A stretch of DNA of 64,000 bases from Niallia sp. NCCP-28 (lineage in GTDB: Bacteria; Bacillota; Bacilli; Bacillales; Cytobacillaceae). Each line of letters starts with the position of its first letter. Position 1 is the first letter of the stretch. The notes beneath the pieces were generated by a model. The model saw only the letters and a program-made list of their open reading frames with translations. It had not been told where the DNA came from and made no database searches. Positions 27,375-36,452 of this stretch are shown piece after piece. Where the stretch lies: NCBI RefSeq assembly GCF_023168165.1, contig NZ_BQYJ01000002.1:925823-989822 (forward strand). Reading direction: 5' to 3'. Position numbers and translations under genes: made by a program.

Positions 27375-30300
27375 ATGTTTTTAAAACGGTTGGATTGTTT
27401 AGGCTTTAAATCTTTTGCAGACCGTGTTTCTGTTGATTTTGTTCCAGGGGTAACAGCAGTCGTCGGCCCAAATGGGAGCGGAAAAAGCAATATTATTGAT
27501 GCAATACGTTGGGTGCTTGGAGAACAGTCTGCAAAGTCACTTAGAGGAAGCAAAATGGAAGATGTTATATTTGGGGGAAGCGATACAAGAAATCCCGTAA
27601 ACTTTGCAGAAGTGACATTAACATTAGAAAATGAGGATCATTTTCTCCCTCTTGATTTTCACGAAGTAAGCATTACGCGCAGAGTCTATCGTTCTGGAGA
27701 TAGTGAGTACCTTATTAATAAACAAACATGCCGTTTAAAAGATATTGTTGATTTGTTTATGGATTCTGGTTTGGGAAGAGAAGCATTTTCGATTATTAGT
27801 CAAGGGAAAGTAGAAGAAATTTTAAATAGCAAAGCTGAAGAGCGACGCTCGATTTTTGAAGAAGCTGCTGGTGTTTTGAAATATAAAACAAGAAAAAAGA
27901 AAGCAGAAACGAAGCTGGTAGAAACACAAGGGAATTTAAATCGAGTCAATGATATTTTGTCTGAACTAGAAGGACAAGTGGAGCCCTTAAAAATTCAAGC
28001 GTCAATAGCGAAAGACTATTTAGAACAAAAAGAGAATTTGGAGCAAATTGAAGTAGCTTTAATGGTTTATGATATTGAAGAAGCTCATCAAAAATATCAA
28101 GAAGCTACTAATCACCTGGAAAAATATAAGCAAGAGGAATTGACGCTATCTTCTTTATTGCAAGGCAAAGAAGCAAAGATGGAAGAAATCAAAAATCATA
28201 TTTCGGCGCTAGATGAATCAATTGATGATCTTCAAGCAGTATTGCTTCTGGTCAGCGAAGAGCTTGAAAAATTAGAGGGCAAAAAAGAAGTCCTTAAAGA
28301 AAGAAAAAAGAATGCTACGCAAAATAGGGAACAGTTGGAGAAAAATGAACTGGAACTAAAAAATCGTGTAGATGAGCTAGAGAAAGAAAAAAACAAACAG
28401 CAGCATCTTGTAAGCAACTTGCAAGTAGAAGCAGCACAAATTGAGAAGAAGCTGAAAAAAAATGAGCAAAACTTACAATTGTATAGTGAAAATTTAGAAG
28501 AAAAGCTTGAAACACTAAAAAGCGACTATTTCGAGCTTCTCAGTGAACAAGCTGCCGCTAAAAATGAAAGCAATTATATTAAACAACAGTTAGACACACA
28601 AACCCGCAGAACAACGGAACTTGAAGCAGATAATGAAAAATATATCCGAGAACGACAAATTATTTTTGACCAAAAACAGGAGATAATGAAGAAGATAGAA
28701 AAATTGTCCCTGGAATTAGAAGAAATAAACAGTTTTTTTAAAGAAAAGCTAGCAGTTGTCAATCAAACAAAAGGAAAGCTTGAAAAAATTGAAAAATCCA
28801 TGTATCAATCCTATCAGTTTATTCAACAGGCAAAGTCGAGAAAAGAAATGCTTGAGGAATTAGAAGATGATTATGCAGGTTTTTTTCAAGGTGTTAAAGA
28901 GATATTAAAAGCACGGGGCAAATCATTAATGGGCATTCACGGGGCGGTTGCGGAATTAATGCAAGTGCCGAAAATGTACAGTGTCAGCATGGAAATTGCC
29001 CTTGGCGGCAGCATGCAGCATATTGTGGTAGAAACAGAGGCAAATGGTCGAGAAGCTATTAATTTCTTAAAGAAAAATGGATACGGTCGAGCAACCTTTT
29101 TGCCGATGAATGTAATTAGAGGAAAAATGCTGGCAGAATCTCAGCGCCATTTAATAGAAAAACATCCTTCTTATATTGGAGTAGCCGCAGATCTTATCAG
29201 CTATGATTCTAAATATAAAGAAATTATTGGGAGTCTACTCGGAAATGTTGTGATTACAAAAGATTTAAAAGGCGCCAATGAAATGGCGAAGCTTCTGCAA
29301 TATCGTTCCCGCTTTGTTACATTAGATGGAGAAATAGTCAATCCAGGCGGTTCTATGACAGGTGGTGCCATTAAACAAAAATCTGCATCCATTCTAACAC
29401 GAAAAGGAGAATTGGAAGAGCTGAAACAAAAGATTTTTGAAATGGAAAAAACATCTTTGAAATGGGAAGATCAATTAAGAAATGGCAAAGAGCTTCTTGC
29501 TACAGAAGAAGCTAGTTTAGAAAAACTTCGTTTGCATGAAGAAGATCTTCGTTTTCAAATGCAAGGAAAAAAAGATGATTTAAAAGAGATAGAATTTGCA
29601 GAAAGAACAATGAATGAAAAATTAACTCAATATGACCGCAATAAAACAGATTTTCAAAAAGAAAAAGAGACAATAGAAACAAGGCAAAAAGAGCTGCTTT
29701 TTTTATTAAATGAGCAAAAGAAAAAAATAGTTGTATTAGAGGAAGAAATTTCGGAATTAACTGAGCAGAAAAATGAACAAAGTGTCTCAAAAGATGCTGT
29801 GGCAAAAGAAATTGGGGAATTAAGAGTTCAAGATGCAGCAAAAAAAGAGCAATTGGCTCATGCAGAAGAAAAACTTGCAGCACTAACGCTGGAATGGAAT
29901 GAGAATCAAAAAAAATGGGGCAGTGTAACAGAGGATTTAGAACTGCTTTCTTCTGAAATGACATCCAGCAATTCTGGAGAAGAGTATTTAGAAACTGCAG
30001 CGAGTCAAAAATCTGGAGAGAAAAAGGAAACAATCCAACTGATTTCCAGTAGAAGAGAAGAGCGTTTAAAACTGCAAACAGTTCTTGAAGACCTAGAAAT
30101 GGAGACGAAGGAAAATCGCCGCATTCATCGTGGAATGGTGCAAGCTCTAAAAGATGAAGAGATTAAATTAAATCGTATTGATGTAGAACTGGATACAAGA
30201 CTTTCTCAGCTTCGAGAAGAATATTTGCTGACATATGAAGGTGCAAAAGTAGATTATCCGCTTACAATGGAAGTAGATGTGGCGCGCAAAAAAGTGAAAT

Positions 30301-30941
30301 TAATCAAACTTGCCATTGAAGAGCTTGGCACCGTTAATTTAGGAGCCATTGAAGAATACGAGCGGGTTTCAGAACGTCATGACTTTTTATTAGAACAAAA
30401 AACAGATCTAGAAAATGCAAAAGATACTTTGTACCAAGTTATTGATGAAATGGACGATGAAATGAAAAAACGATTTAAAGAAACATTTGATGGAATAAGA
30501 ATCCACTTTGAGCCTGTTTTCCAAAGTTTATTTGGTGGGGGACGAGCGGATTTGCGTTTAACGAACCCAGAAGACCTATTAAATACAGGAGTCGAAATTG
30601 TTGCACAGCCTCCTGGGAAAAAACTGCAAAATCTTGGGCTTTTATCAGGTGGGGAAAGAGCGCTGACTGCAATAGCTTTGTTATTTTCCATTCTAAAAAT
30701 TCGCCCTGTCCCATTTTGCATTTTGGATGAAGTAGAGGCTGCTTTGGATGAGGCAAATGTATTTCGATTTAGTTCCTATTTAAAATCATACAGCTCAGAA
30801 ACACAATTTATTGTGATTACACACCGCAAAGGAACAATGGAAGAAGCGGATGTTTTGTATGGAGTGACAATGCAGGAGTCTGGTGTATCCAAATTAGTAT
30901 CTGTGCGCATAAGCGAAATGGATAAACTTGTTGCAACATAA
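27375..30941 (+). CDS. smc: Chromosome partition protein SMC
   Basis: A 1188-residue SMC ATPase that loads at parS through ParB and compacts the chromosome with ScpA/ScpB. N-terminal head with GPNGSGKSN, long coiled coils (about 170-500 and 670-1020), a hinge around GFFQGVKEI to GSMTGGA, then the C-terminal head with signature LLSGGERALTA and Walker B CILDEVEAALDEAN. ATG 27375 behind GGGGGTGAGG is the start; the frame is open 48 bases more. The length matches B. subtilis Smc closely. Confidence 0.96.
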   Translation: MFLKRLDCLGFKSFADRVSVDFVPGVTAVVGPNGSGKSNIIDAIRWVLGEQSAKSLRGSKMEDVIFGGSDTRNPVNFAEVTLTLENEDHFLPLDFHEVSITRRVYRSGDSEYLINKQTCRLKDIVDLFMDSGLGREAFSIISQGKVEEILNSKAEERRSIFEEAAGVLKYKTRKKKAETKLVETQGNLNRVNDILSELEGQVEPLKIQASIAKDYLEQKENLEQIEVALMVYDIEEAHQKYQEATNHLEKYKQEELTLSSLLQGKEAKMEEIKNHISALDESIDDLQAVLLLVSEELEKLEGKKEVLKERKKNATQNREQLEKNELELKNRVDELEKEKNKQQHLVSNLQVEAAQIEKKLKKNEQNLQLYSENLEEKLETLKSDYFELLSEQAAAKNESNYIKQQLDTQTRRTTELEADNEKYIRERQIIFDQKQEIMKKIEKLSLELEEINSFFKEKLAVVNQTKGKLEKIEKSMYQSYQFIQQAKSRKEMLEELEDDYAGFFQGVKEILKARGKSLMGIHGAVAELMQVPKMYSVSMEIALGGSMQHIVVETEANGREAINFLKKNGYGRATFLPMNVIRGKMLAESQRHLIEKHPSYIGVAADLISYDSKYKEIIGSLLGNVVITKDLKGANEMAKLLQYRSRFVTLDGEIVNPGGSMTGGAIKQKSASILTRKGELEELKQKIFEMEKTSLKWEDQLRNGKELLATEEASLEKLRLHEEDLRFQMQGKKDDLKEIEFAERTMNEKLTQYDRNKTDFQKEKETIETRQKELLFLLNEQKKKIVVLEEEISELTEQKNEQSVSKDAVAKEIGELRVQDAAKKEQLAHAEEKLAALTLEWNENQKKWGSVTEDLELLSSEMTSSNSGEEYLETAASQKSGEKKETIQLISSRREERLKLQTVLEDLEMETKENRRIHRGMVQALKDEEIKLNRIDVELDTRLSQLREEYLLTYEGAKVDYPLTMEVDVARKKVKLIKLAIEELGTVNLGAIEEYERVSERHDFLLEQKTDLENAKDTLYQVIDEMDDEMKKRFKETFDGIRIHFEPVFQSLFGGGRADLRLTNPEDLLNTGVEIVAQPPGKKLQNLGLLSGGERALTAIALLFSILKIRPVPFCILDEVEAALDEANVFRFSSYLKSYSSETQFIVITHRKGTMEEADVLYGVTMQESGVSKLVSVRISEMDKLVAT

Positions 30942-30972
30942 TTTTACTTAAGATAGAGAGAGAAGGGTAACT

Positions 30973-31965
30973 ATGAGCTTTTTTAAGAAATTGAAGGAAA
31001 AGATGTCTCATCAGACAAATGCAGTGACCGAAAAATTTAAAGAAGGTTTATCGAAAACAAGAAATAATTTTTCTGAAAAAGTAAATGATCTTGTATCACG
31101 CTATCGCAAAGTGGATGAAGATTTTTTCGAAGAGCTGGAAGAAATTCTAATTGGTGCAGATGTTGGTTTCGATACAGTAATGGAATTAGTGGATGAATTG
31201 AAAAAAGAAGTAAAACGAAAAAATATTCAAGACCCAAAAGAAGTGCAGGCCGTTATTTCTGAAAAATTGATTGCTATTTATCAGCAAGATGGCAATGAAT
31301 CGATGTCTTCCATTAACGTGCAAAAAGATGGCTTAACGGTTATTTTATTTGTTGGCGTAAATGGCGTTGGTAAAACTACTACAATTGGGAAATTAGCACA
31401 TTTTTATAAATCTGAAGGTAAAAAAGTGCTTATGGCTGCAGGAGATACTTTCCGTGCTGGTGCAATTGAACAGCTTGAAGTATGGGGAGAACGTGTTGGA
31501 GTCGATGTGATCAAGCAAGTGGCTGGCTCTGATCCGGCAGCTGTTATGTATGATGCTATTCATGCAGCTAAATCCCGTCAAGCGGATATTTTATTATGTG
31601 ATACAGCAGGCCGTCTGCAAAATAAAGTGAATTTAATGAATGAGCTAGAGAAGGTTAAAAGAGTAATAGAACGAGAAGTTCCAGGAGCGCCTCATGAAGT
31701 ATTGTTAGTGTTGGATGCAACGACAGGGCAAAATGCATTAGTGCAGGCAAAAACTTTTAAAGAAGCGACAAATGTAAGCGGCATTGTCTTAACTAAATTA
31801 GATGGAACGGCAAAAGGTGGAATTGTGCTTGCCATCCGCAATGAATTAAAAATCCCAGTTAAACTAGTGGGCCTAGGGGAAAAAATGGATGATCTGCAAA
31901 GTTTTGATGCAGAGAAATATGTGTACGGATTATTTTCTAATCTTGTGGAAGAAGCTGACGAATAA
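30973..31965 (+). CDS. ftsY: Signal recognition particle receptor FtsY
   Basis: A 330-residue SRP GTPase that docks ribosome-SRP complexes at the membrane. It has only a short basic N-terminus (MSFFKKLKEKM), lacking the long acidic A domain of E. coli FtsY, as usual in Bacilli. The G domain shows GVNGVGKTTT, DTAGRLQNK and TKLDGTAKGG. It follows smc by 31 bases. Its partner Ffh is encoded 1.3 kb downstream. Confidence 0.96.
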   Translation: MSFFKKLKEKMSHQTNAVTEKFKEGLSKTRNNFSEKVNDLVSRYRKVDEDFFEELEEILIGADVGFDTVMELVDELKKEVKRKNIQDPKEVQAVISEKLIAIYQQDGNESMSSINVQKDGLTVILFVGVNGVGKTTTIGKLAHFYKSEGKKVLMAAGDTFRAGAIEQLEVWGERVGVDVIKQVAGSDPAAVMYDAIHAAKSRQADILLCDTAGRLQNKVNLMNELEKVKRVIEREVPGAPHEVLLVLDATTGQNALVQAKTFKEATNVSGIVLTKLDGTAKGGIVLAIRNELKIPVKLVGLGEKMDDLQSFDAEKYVYGLFSNLVEEADE

Positions 31966-31976
31966 AGTGAAGTTTC

Positions 31977-32071
31977 AATCAGTGGAGTTTTCTTTATCCC
32001 CACTGATTGCTAGTGGAACCAATCAGGTTTTTATGGGCAAGGTTCTGCTTGCCTAGAGTTTTTGTTTTTTT
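31977..32071 (+). terminator. Terminator region after ftsY (two hairpins)
   Basis: First hairpin AATCAGTGG (31977-31985) / CCACTGATT (32000-32008), no T-run. The second, GGCAAG / CTTGCC (32036-32053), is followed by a T-rich tract to 32071 and is the better terminator. Confidence 0.6.
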
Positions 32072-32098
32072 CTTATTATCTAAAAATCTGTTTATGCG

Positions 32099-32131
32099 AA
32101 AAAGCAGAGCAATGCATTTTTCTGCTTTTTT
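32099..32131 (+). terminator. Terminator-like hairpin
   Basis: AAAAAGCAGA (32099-32108) / TCTGCTTTTT (32121-32130), a perfect 10-bp stem carrying its own A and T runs, so it could work on either strand. Confidence 0.5.
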
Positions 32132-32234
32132 CAAAAGTTAAATTTTACCAATATGTTAAAGAGGATAAATATAAAAAAAGGATTCATACTAAAAACAGAG
32201 CAAAGAGTAGGGAGGGATTCCCATTTTTCTGCAA

Positions 32235-32483
32235 ATGTTTATATCCATTTTTATTGTTATTGGCATTCTTTTTTTGGTAAAAGGCCATCTTATTCAGCAT
32301 AAAGCTTATTATCATTTAGGCAATCTCCTGAATAGCCCTAGTTATGTGACAAATGAAGAAAATATTTTAACAGTGGAAGCCGAAACATTATTTTTAACTA
32401 GTCTTTCTGGTGTCCGCCTAAAAATCATTGGCGTTTTGCTGATCGCCATTCCAAGCAGTATTTTGATATTAGTGAATATTTAA
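32235..32483 (+). CDS. Small membrane protein of unknown function
   Basis: I do not recognise this 82-residue product. It has two hydrophobic segments, about residues 2-16 (FISIFIVIGILFLVK) and 62-82 (VRLKIIGVLLIAIPSSILILVNI region), with a polar loop between, so an in-out membrane hairpin is likely. It occupies the slot where B. subtilis has ylqB. The start is unclear: a good GGAGGG lies at 32211-32216, right after a stop codon, but ATG 32235 is 18 nt away; ATT 32223 or CTG 32229 would be better spaced. A strong terminator overlaps its stop. Real-gene status rests on length, the ribosome binding site and membrane pattern. Confidence 0.6.
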   Translation: MFISIFIVIGILFLVKGHLIQHKAYYHLGNLLNSPSYVTNEENILTVEAETLFLTSLSGVRLKIIGVLLIAIPSSILILVNI

Positions 32484-32525
32484 AGCAAAAAGAGAGGAGG
32501 GTTACATTTCCTCTCTTTTTGCTTT
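32482..32525. terminator. Strong bidirectional-looking terminator after the small membrane protein
   Basis: AAAGCAAAAAGAGAGG (32482-32497) pairs perfectly with CCTCTCTTTTTGCTTT (32510-32525), 16 bp plus one further A-T; the stem begins inside the TAA stop. Confidence 0.85.
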
Positions 32526-32654
32526 AATCTTGATTGGTTCCATATAAAGAAGAATTTTTTGCAACAAAGCCTTATGAGATACGGGCTTACCAGCAGATAC
32601 TTTAAATAGCGCCTTAACCGCAGAGAAATTCAGCTGTTTTAAAGATAAGTGTAA

Positions 32655-32804
32655 AGGGCTCTTTCGTAAAATTTGTTTTTTACAGCAAATTAATAGGATG
32701 AAGCGGCTATTCGTTTGCCCACCGGAAAGCGAATAGCAAGGAAAAAAGGCTTTTGTTTAGACAAAAATAATCATTTCTGCAAAATTGGAAAAGCTTAAAA
32801 CAGC
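32655..32804. repeat. Probable decayed family A intergenic repeat
   Basis: AGGGCTCTTTCGTAAAATTTG at its left resembles the AGGCTGTTTTCG end of the intact copy at 38691. The interior has GCTATTCG (32706-32713) / CGAATAGC (32730-32737), a perfect 8-bp inverted repeat around a GGAAAGCGAATAGC core. The right end is poorly preserved. The rest of the 32.5-32.87 kb gap shows no gene. Confidence 0.4.
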
Positions 32805-32873
32805 ACCGTATAAAGCCCTCTATTATCTTCCTGCAAAAAAATGATATAATAATATTCTTGTAAAGATAAAATC

Positions 32874-32902
32874 TTGACATATATATATACACTGTGTAAA
32901 AT
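32874..32902 (+). promoter_or_regulatory. Promoter of ylxM-ffh
   Basis: TTGACA (32874-32879), 17-nt spacer, TAAAAT (32897-32902): a near-consensus sigma-A promoter 42 nt before the ylxM start. Confidence 0.75.
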
Positions 32903-32944
32903 ATTCAATGTAAAGGCTTTTGACTTAACACGGAGGTATTTTCG

Positions 32945-33277
32945 ATGCTTGAAAAAACAACACGCATGAATTATCTTTACGATTTTTATCAATCGCTGTT
33001 GACACCGAAGCAACGAAGTTATATGTCTCTTTATTATTTGGATGATTATTCTCTTGGTGAAATTGCAGACGAATATGATGTAAGTCGTCAAGCGGTGTAT
33101 GATAATATTAAACGTACAGAAGCAATGCTTGAGGAATATGAGAATAAATTATTATTGCTCCAGAAGTTTCAAGAGCGCACTGCACTTTTGCTACAGATGA
33201 AAGAAATGCTTGATAAAGGCAATTATTCTGTTTCTGCGCTGCAAAAGGCAATTATTGAGCTGGAGAAATTAGATTAA
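32945..33277 (+). CDS. ylxM: SRP-associated helix-turn-helix protein YlxM
   Basis: A 110-residue all-helical protein with a sigma-70 region-4-like HTH ([21 protein letters not shown]). It is conserved directly upstream of ffh in Firmicutes; in streptococci YlxM has been reported to stimulate SRP GTPase activity. CGGAGG precedes ATG 32945. It lies 12 bases before ffh, downstream of a near-consensus promoter. Confidence 0.93.
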   Translation: MLEKTTRMNYLYDFYQSLLTPKQRSYMSLYYLDDYSLGEIADEYDVSRQAVYDNIKRTEAMLEEYENKLLLLQKFQERTALLLQMKEMLDKGNYSVSALQKAIIELEKLD

Positions 33278-33289
33278 GGAGGCTGACGT

Positions 33290-34642
33290 ATGGCATTTGA
33301 AGGGTTAGCTGACCGACTGCAGAATACAATTCAAAAGATTCGTGGAAAAGGCAAAGTTAATGAAGCGGATGTAAAAGAAATGATGCGTGAAGTTCGCCTT
33401 GCCTTATTAGAAGCGGATGTTAACTTTAAAGTAGTGAAAGAGTTCGTGAAAAAAGTTGGCGAACGTGCAGTTGGACAAGAAGTGCTGAAAAGTTTAACTC
33501 CTGGTCAGCAAGTTATTAAAGTAGTAAAAGAAGAGCTGACAGAACTGATGGGTGGGGAACAAAGCAAAATTGCCGTTTCCAATCGTCCGCCAACTGTTAT
33601 TATGATGGTTGGATTGCAAGGGGCAGGGAAAACCACTACAACTGGAAAATTAGCTAATTTATTGCGCAAAAAACATAATCGAAATCCTCTTCTTGTTGCA
33701 GCGGATATTTATCGTCCCGCAGCCATTAAACAGCTGGAAACTTTAGGAAAGCAATTGGATTTTCCCGTTTTTTCTCTTGGTGATCAAGTCAGTCCTGTTG
33801 AAATTGCCAAACAAGCAATTGCAAAGGCAAAAGAAGATCATCATGATTATGTTTTAATTGATACAGCAGGCCGTCTCCATGTAGATGAAGCTCTAATGGA
33901 TGAATTAAAACAAATAAAAGAACTAACAAAACCTGATGAAATTTTCCTTGTGGTTGATGCAATGACAGGGCAAGATGCTGTTAATGTTGCTGGCAGCTTT
34001 AATGAACAGCTTGGATTAACAGGTGTTGTATTAACTAAACTTGATGGAGATACACGAGGCGGAGCAGCTCTTTCTATACGCTCTGTTACCCAAACGCCGA
34101 TTAAGTTTGTCGGTTTAGGGGAAAAAATGGATGCGTTAGAGCCTTTTCATCCAGAACGTATGGCATCCAGAATACTTGGAATGGGCGATGTTTTAAGCTT
34201 AATTGAAAAAGCGCAGCTTAATGTAGACGAGGAAAAAGCAAAAGAATTGGAGAAGAAGATGAAAACTGCTTCTTTCACTTTTGATGATTTCCTTGAACAA
34301 TTAGGACAGGTGAAAAATATGGGGCCGCTTGATGAACTCCTAAAAATGATGCCTGGGGCGAATAAAATTAAAGGCTTAAATAATTTGCAAGTAGATGAAA
34401 AACAAATTGCCCATGTGGAAGCGATTATCCGTTCCATGACAAAAGAGGAAAAAGAACATCCAGAAATTATCAATGCCAATAGAAGAAAACGTATTGCAAA
34501 AGGAAGCGGGAGAACCGTTCCTGAAGTAAACCGACTTCTAAAACAGTTTGAAGACATGAAAAAAATGATGAAACAAATGACCAATATGGGTCAAAAAGGC
34601 AAGAAAAAAGGTGGCTTTAAATTACCTTTTAATCCATTTTAA
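33290..34642 (+). CDS. ffh: Signal recognition particle protein Ffh
   Basis: A 450-residue SRP54 GTPase that binds signal sequences on the ribosome with the SRP RNA. N and G domains (1-295) carry GLQGAGKTTTTGK, DTAGRLHVD and TKLDGDTRGG; the Met-rich M domain ends in MKKMMKQMTNMG and a basic tail. AAGGAGG gives the start. It forms the targeting pair with FtsY. Confidence 0.96.
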   Translation: MAFEGLADRLQNTIQKIRGKGKVNEADVKEMMREVRLALLEADVNFKVVKEFVKKVGERAVGQEVLKSLTPGQQVIKVVKEELTELMGGEQSKIAVSNRPPTVIMMVGLQGAGKTTTTGKLANLLRKKHNRNPLLVAADIYRPAAIKQLETLGKQLDFPVFSLGDQVSPVEIAKQAIAKAKEDHHDYVLIDTAGRLHVDEALMDELKQIKELTKPDEIFLVVDAMTGQDAVNVAGSFNEQLGLTGVVLTKLDGDTRGGAALSIRSVTQTPIKFVGLGEKMDALEPFHPERMASRILGMGDVLSLIEKAQLNVDEEKAKELEKKMKTASFTFDDFLEQLGQVKNMGPLDELLKMMPGANKIKGLNNLQVDEKQIAHVEAIIRSMTKEEKEHPEIINANRRKRIAKGSGRTVPEVNRLLKQFEDMKKMMKQMTNMGQKGKKKGGFKLPFNPF

Positions 34643-34706
34643 ACAGGAAAAAACCGCAAGATAAAAAGAAATTGCTGAGAATCTAAAGTCTGACAAGAAA
34701 AAACAC

Positions 34707-34735
34707 TTTACAAACCGGCAAACAATTGATAATAT
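34707..34735 (+). promoter_or_regulatory. Promoter of rpsP
   Basis: TTTACA (34707-34712), 17-nt spacer, TAATAT (34730-34735), 38 nt upstream of the rpsP ATG. Confidence 0.6.
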
Positions 34736-34773
34736 ACTATCTTGTGTGAAACTATTCGGAGGTGCAATTTTAA

Positions 34774-35046
34774 ATGGCAGTAAAAATTCGTTTAAAACGT
34801 ATGGGAGCAAAAAAATCTCCTTTTTATCGTATCGTAGTAGCAGATTCTCGTTCACCACGTGATGGACGTTTCATTGAAACAGTAGGAACTTACAATCCAG
34901 TAGCAAACCCTGCTATTGTGGACATCAACGAAGAAAAAGCTCTACAATGGTTACAAAATGGTGCAAAACCATCTGATACAGTTCGTAACCTATTATCAAG
35001 CCAAGGTATTATGGAAAAATTCCACAATATCAAAAACGGCAAGTAA
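34774..35046 (+). CDS. rpsP: 30S ribosomal protein S16
   Basis: A 90-residue ribosomal protein starting [26 protein letters not shown], with [13 protein letters not shown], both diagnostic for S16. CGGAGG precedes ATG 34774. It is followed by khpA, ylqD, rimM, trmD and rplS, the conserved rpsP-rplS block. Confidence 0.96.
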   Translation: MAVKIRLKRMGAKKSPFYRIVVADSRSPRDGRFIETVGTYNPVANPAIVDINEEKALQWLQNGAKPSDTVRNLLSSQGIMEKFHNIKNGK

Positions 35047-35059
35047 TTAGTTCTGGAGA

Positions 35060-35290
35060 ATGAAAGAGCTAATAGAGACGATTGTTAAGCCCCTTGTTGA
35101 TTTTCCAGATGAAGTAACGGTACAAGTTACGGAAGAGGATAATCGCATCATTTATTTGCTTTCTGTCAACAAGAGCGACATCGGAAAGGTAATTGGAAAG
35201 CAAGGGAGAGTTGCAAAAGCGATTCGAACGATTGTTTACTCGGCAGGATCATTACAACAGAAGAAGCTGATTGTCGAAATAGGCAAATGA
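35060..35290 (+). CDS. khpA: KH-domain RNA-binding protein KhpA
   Basis: A 76-residue protein (YlqC) that is a single KH domain; the GxxG loop is in GKVIGKQGRVAKAIR. KhpA pairs with KhpB/Jag and binds mRNAs and small RNAs affecting cell division in pneumococcus. It starts 13 bases after rpsP with GGAGA. Its stop is followed at once by a terminator that is duplicated 189 bp later. Confidence 0.93.
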   Translation: MKELIETIVKPLVDFPDEVTVQVTEEDNRIIYLLSVNKSDIGKVIGKQGRVAKAIRTIVYSAGSLQQKKLIVEIGK

Positions 35291-35293
35291 GAG

Positions 35294-35320
35294 GAGGAGG
35301 GGAAACCCTTCTCCTCTTTT
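35294..35320 (+). terminator. Terminator after khpA, copy 1
   Basis: GAGGAGGGG / CCCTTCTCCTC hairpin with an AAA loop then TTTT. The hairpin and its downstream flank (to about 35337) recur at 35483-35522. Confidence 0.7.
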
Positions 35321-35337
35321 AAAATAGAGAAATAGAT

Positions 35338-35482
35338 ATTTTTTGCCAACTTTCAGGGTGAGCGAAAGCGGTTGTCTTTCGAGGCACGCAGTCTTTTAGG
35401 AGGAGCGGAGTTACCATAGAGGGTAATGAGCATCCGACTGAAGACAAGTAACGAAGAAAGCGAGCGCTTGTCGACAGCCTAA
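35338..35482. repeat. Intergenic repeat (family B) bracketed by a duplicated terminator
   Basis: About 145 bp without a gene. The ends are related: AGGGTGAGCGAAAGCG near 35355 and CGCTTGTCGACAGCCT at 35465-35480 pair partly when inverted. The inside has GTTACC/GGTAAT and AGTCTT/GAAGAC partial pairings. The end sequences resemble the short hairpin at 27254-27296. Confidence 0.5.
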
Positions 35483-35509
35483 GAGGAGGGGAAACCCTTC
35501 TCCTTTTTT
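35483..35509 (+). terminator. Terminator copy 2, upstream of ylqD
   Basis: The same GAGGAGGGGAAACCCTTCTCC hairpin core as copy 1 at 35294, followed by six T and then the same AATAGA-rich flank. It sits just before ylqD, isolating that gene from rpsP-khpA. Confidence 0.7.
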
Positions 35510-35539
35510 AATAGAATAGATCTGTTAAGGAGGAAAAAG

Positions 35540-35926
35540 ATGAAAATACTCCAGTCCGTTATTGTAAAGCAGATACTAACAGAAAAAACGAAAGCCAGGT
35601 TGACTGAAAAATATAACAAGGAAATAATGCAGCTAGATAAAGAGTGTGAACAATTGCTTTTTGAAGAGAAAAAGCAATTGCGCAAATCTGTATTGCAAGA
35701 AGCAAAGATAAAAAGCTATTATAAAAATGAACGAAATAAAAGAATGAAAAAAAAGACAGCGATTGAGTTTCAATTGGAACAAATACATATACTACCACTA
35801 GGCAGTGAAATAAAAGAACGAGAAGCAACTGCGGTTGTCGAGATTAAAGAAGGCGATAACTGGGAGGATCAGACTGCTGCGAAAACGATTATTCTAAAAG
35901 ACGGAATCGTTCATGAAATTCATTAG
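35540..35926 (+). CDS. ylqD: YlqD family protein
   Basis: A 128-residue highly charged protein, mostly helical and predicted coiled coil between about residues 12 and 75, with a beta-rich tail. It fits the YlqD family, which has no established function. Start ATG 35540 follows AAGGAGG. Its end overlaps the open frame leading into rimM, and the real rimM ATG lies 11 bases downstream, so co-expression with rimM-trmD is likely. Confidence 0.85.
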   Translation: MKILQSVIVKQILTEKTKARLTEKYNKEIMQLDKECEQLLFEEKKQLRKSVLQEAKIKSYYKNERNKRMKKKTAIEFQLEQIHILPLGSEIKEREATAVVEIKEGDNWEDQTAAKTIILKDGIVHEIH

Positions 35927-35936
35927 AGGTGAAGAC

Positions 35937-36452
35937 ATGCAAAAATGGTTTAATGTTGGGAAAATAGTTAATACACATGGTATTAGGGGAGAAGTTCGTG
36001 TGGTTTCACGTACTGATTTTCCAGAAGAACGCTATAAAGTAGGCAATAAAATTTACTTTTTTCAAACAGATAAAAGTGATCCGCTGGAACTTGTAATTAA
36101 AAGTCACCGTGTACATAAAAATTTTAATCTGTTGACTTTTGTTGGATTCGATAATGTGAATCAAATAGAGTATATGAAAGGCGGATTACTGAAAGTTCCA
36201 GAAAGCCATTTAGGAGAGCTTGCAGAAAATGAATACTATTTTCATGAAATTATGGGCTGCAAGGTTCAAACAATAGAAGGAAATGAGCTTGGAGAGATTA
36301 TAGAAATTTTAACGCCTGGCGCCAATGATGTATGGGTTGTGAAAGGGAAAAACAAGGAGGAAATCCTTATACCTTATATTGAAGAAGTGGTAATGAAGGT
36401 AGATGTAAAAGAAAAGCTAGTGATTATTGAGCCGATGGAAGGGCTGTTTTAA
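35937..36452 (+). CDS. rimM: 16S rRNA processing protein RimM
   Basis: A 171-residue 30S maturation factor that binds S19. The N-terminal RimM domain shows [16 protein letters not shown], and a C-terminal PRC-barrel domain follows ([21 protein letters not shown]). ATG 35937 behind GAGGTGAAG is chosen; the frame is open 24 bases further. Its stop overlaps the trmD start (TAATG). Confidence 0.95.
   Translation: MQKWFNVGKIVNTHGIRGEVRVVSRTDFPEERYKVGNKIYFFQTDKSDPLELVIKSHRVHKNFNLLTFVGFDNVNQIEYMKGGLLKVPESHLGELAENEYYFHEIMGCKVQTIEGNELGEIIEILTPGANDVWVVKGKNKEEILIPYIEEVVMKVDVKEKLVIIEPMEGLF

Noticed and set aside
29512..30033. Minus-strand open frame (173 codons) opposite smc
   Set aside because: Leucine/phenylalanine-rich shadow of the Glu/Lys-rich SMC coiled coil; such frames appear opposite any coiled-coil gene.
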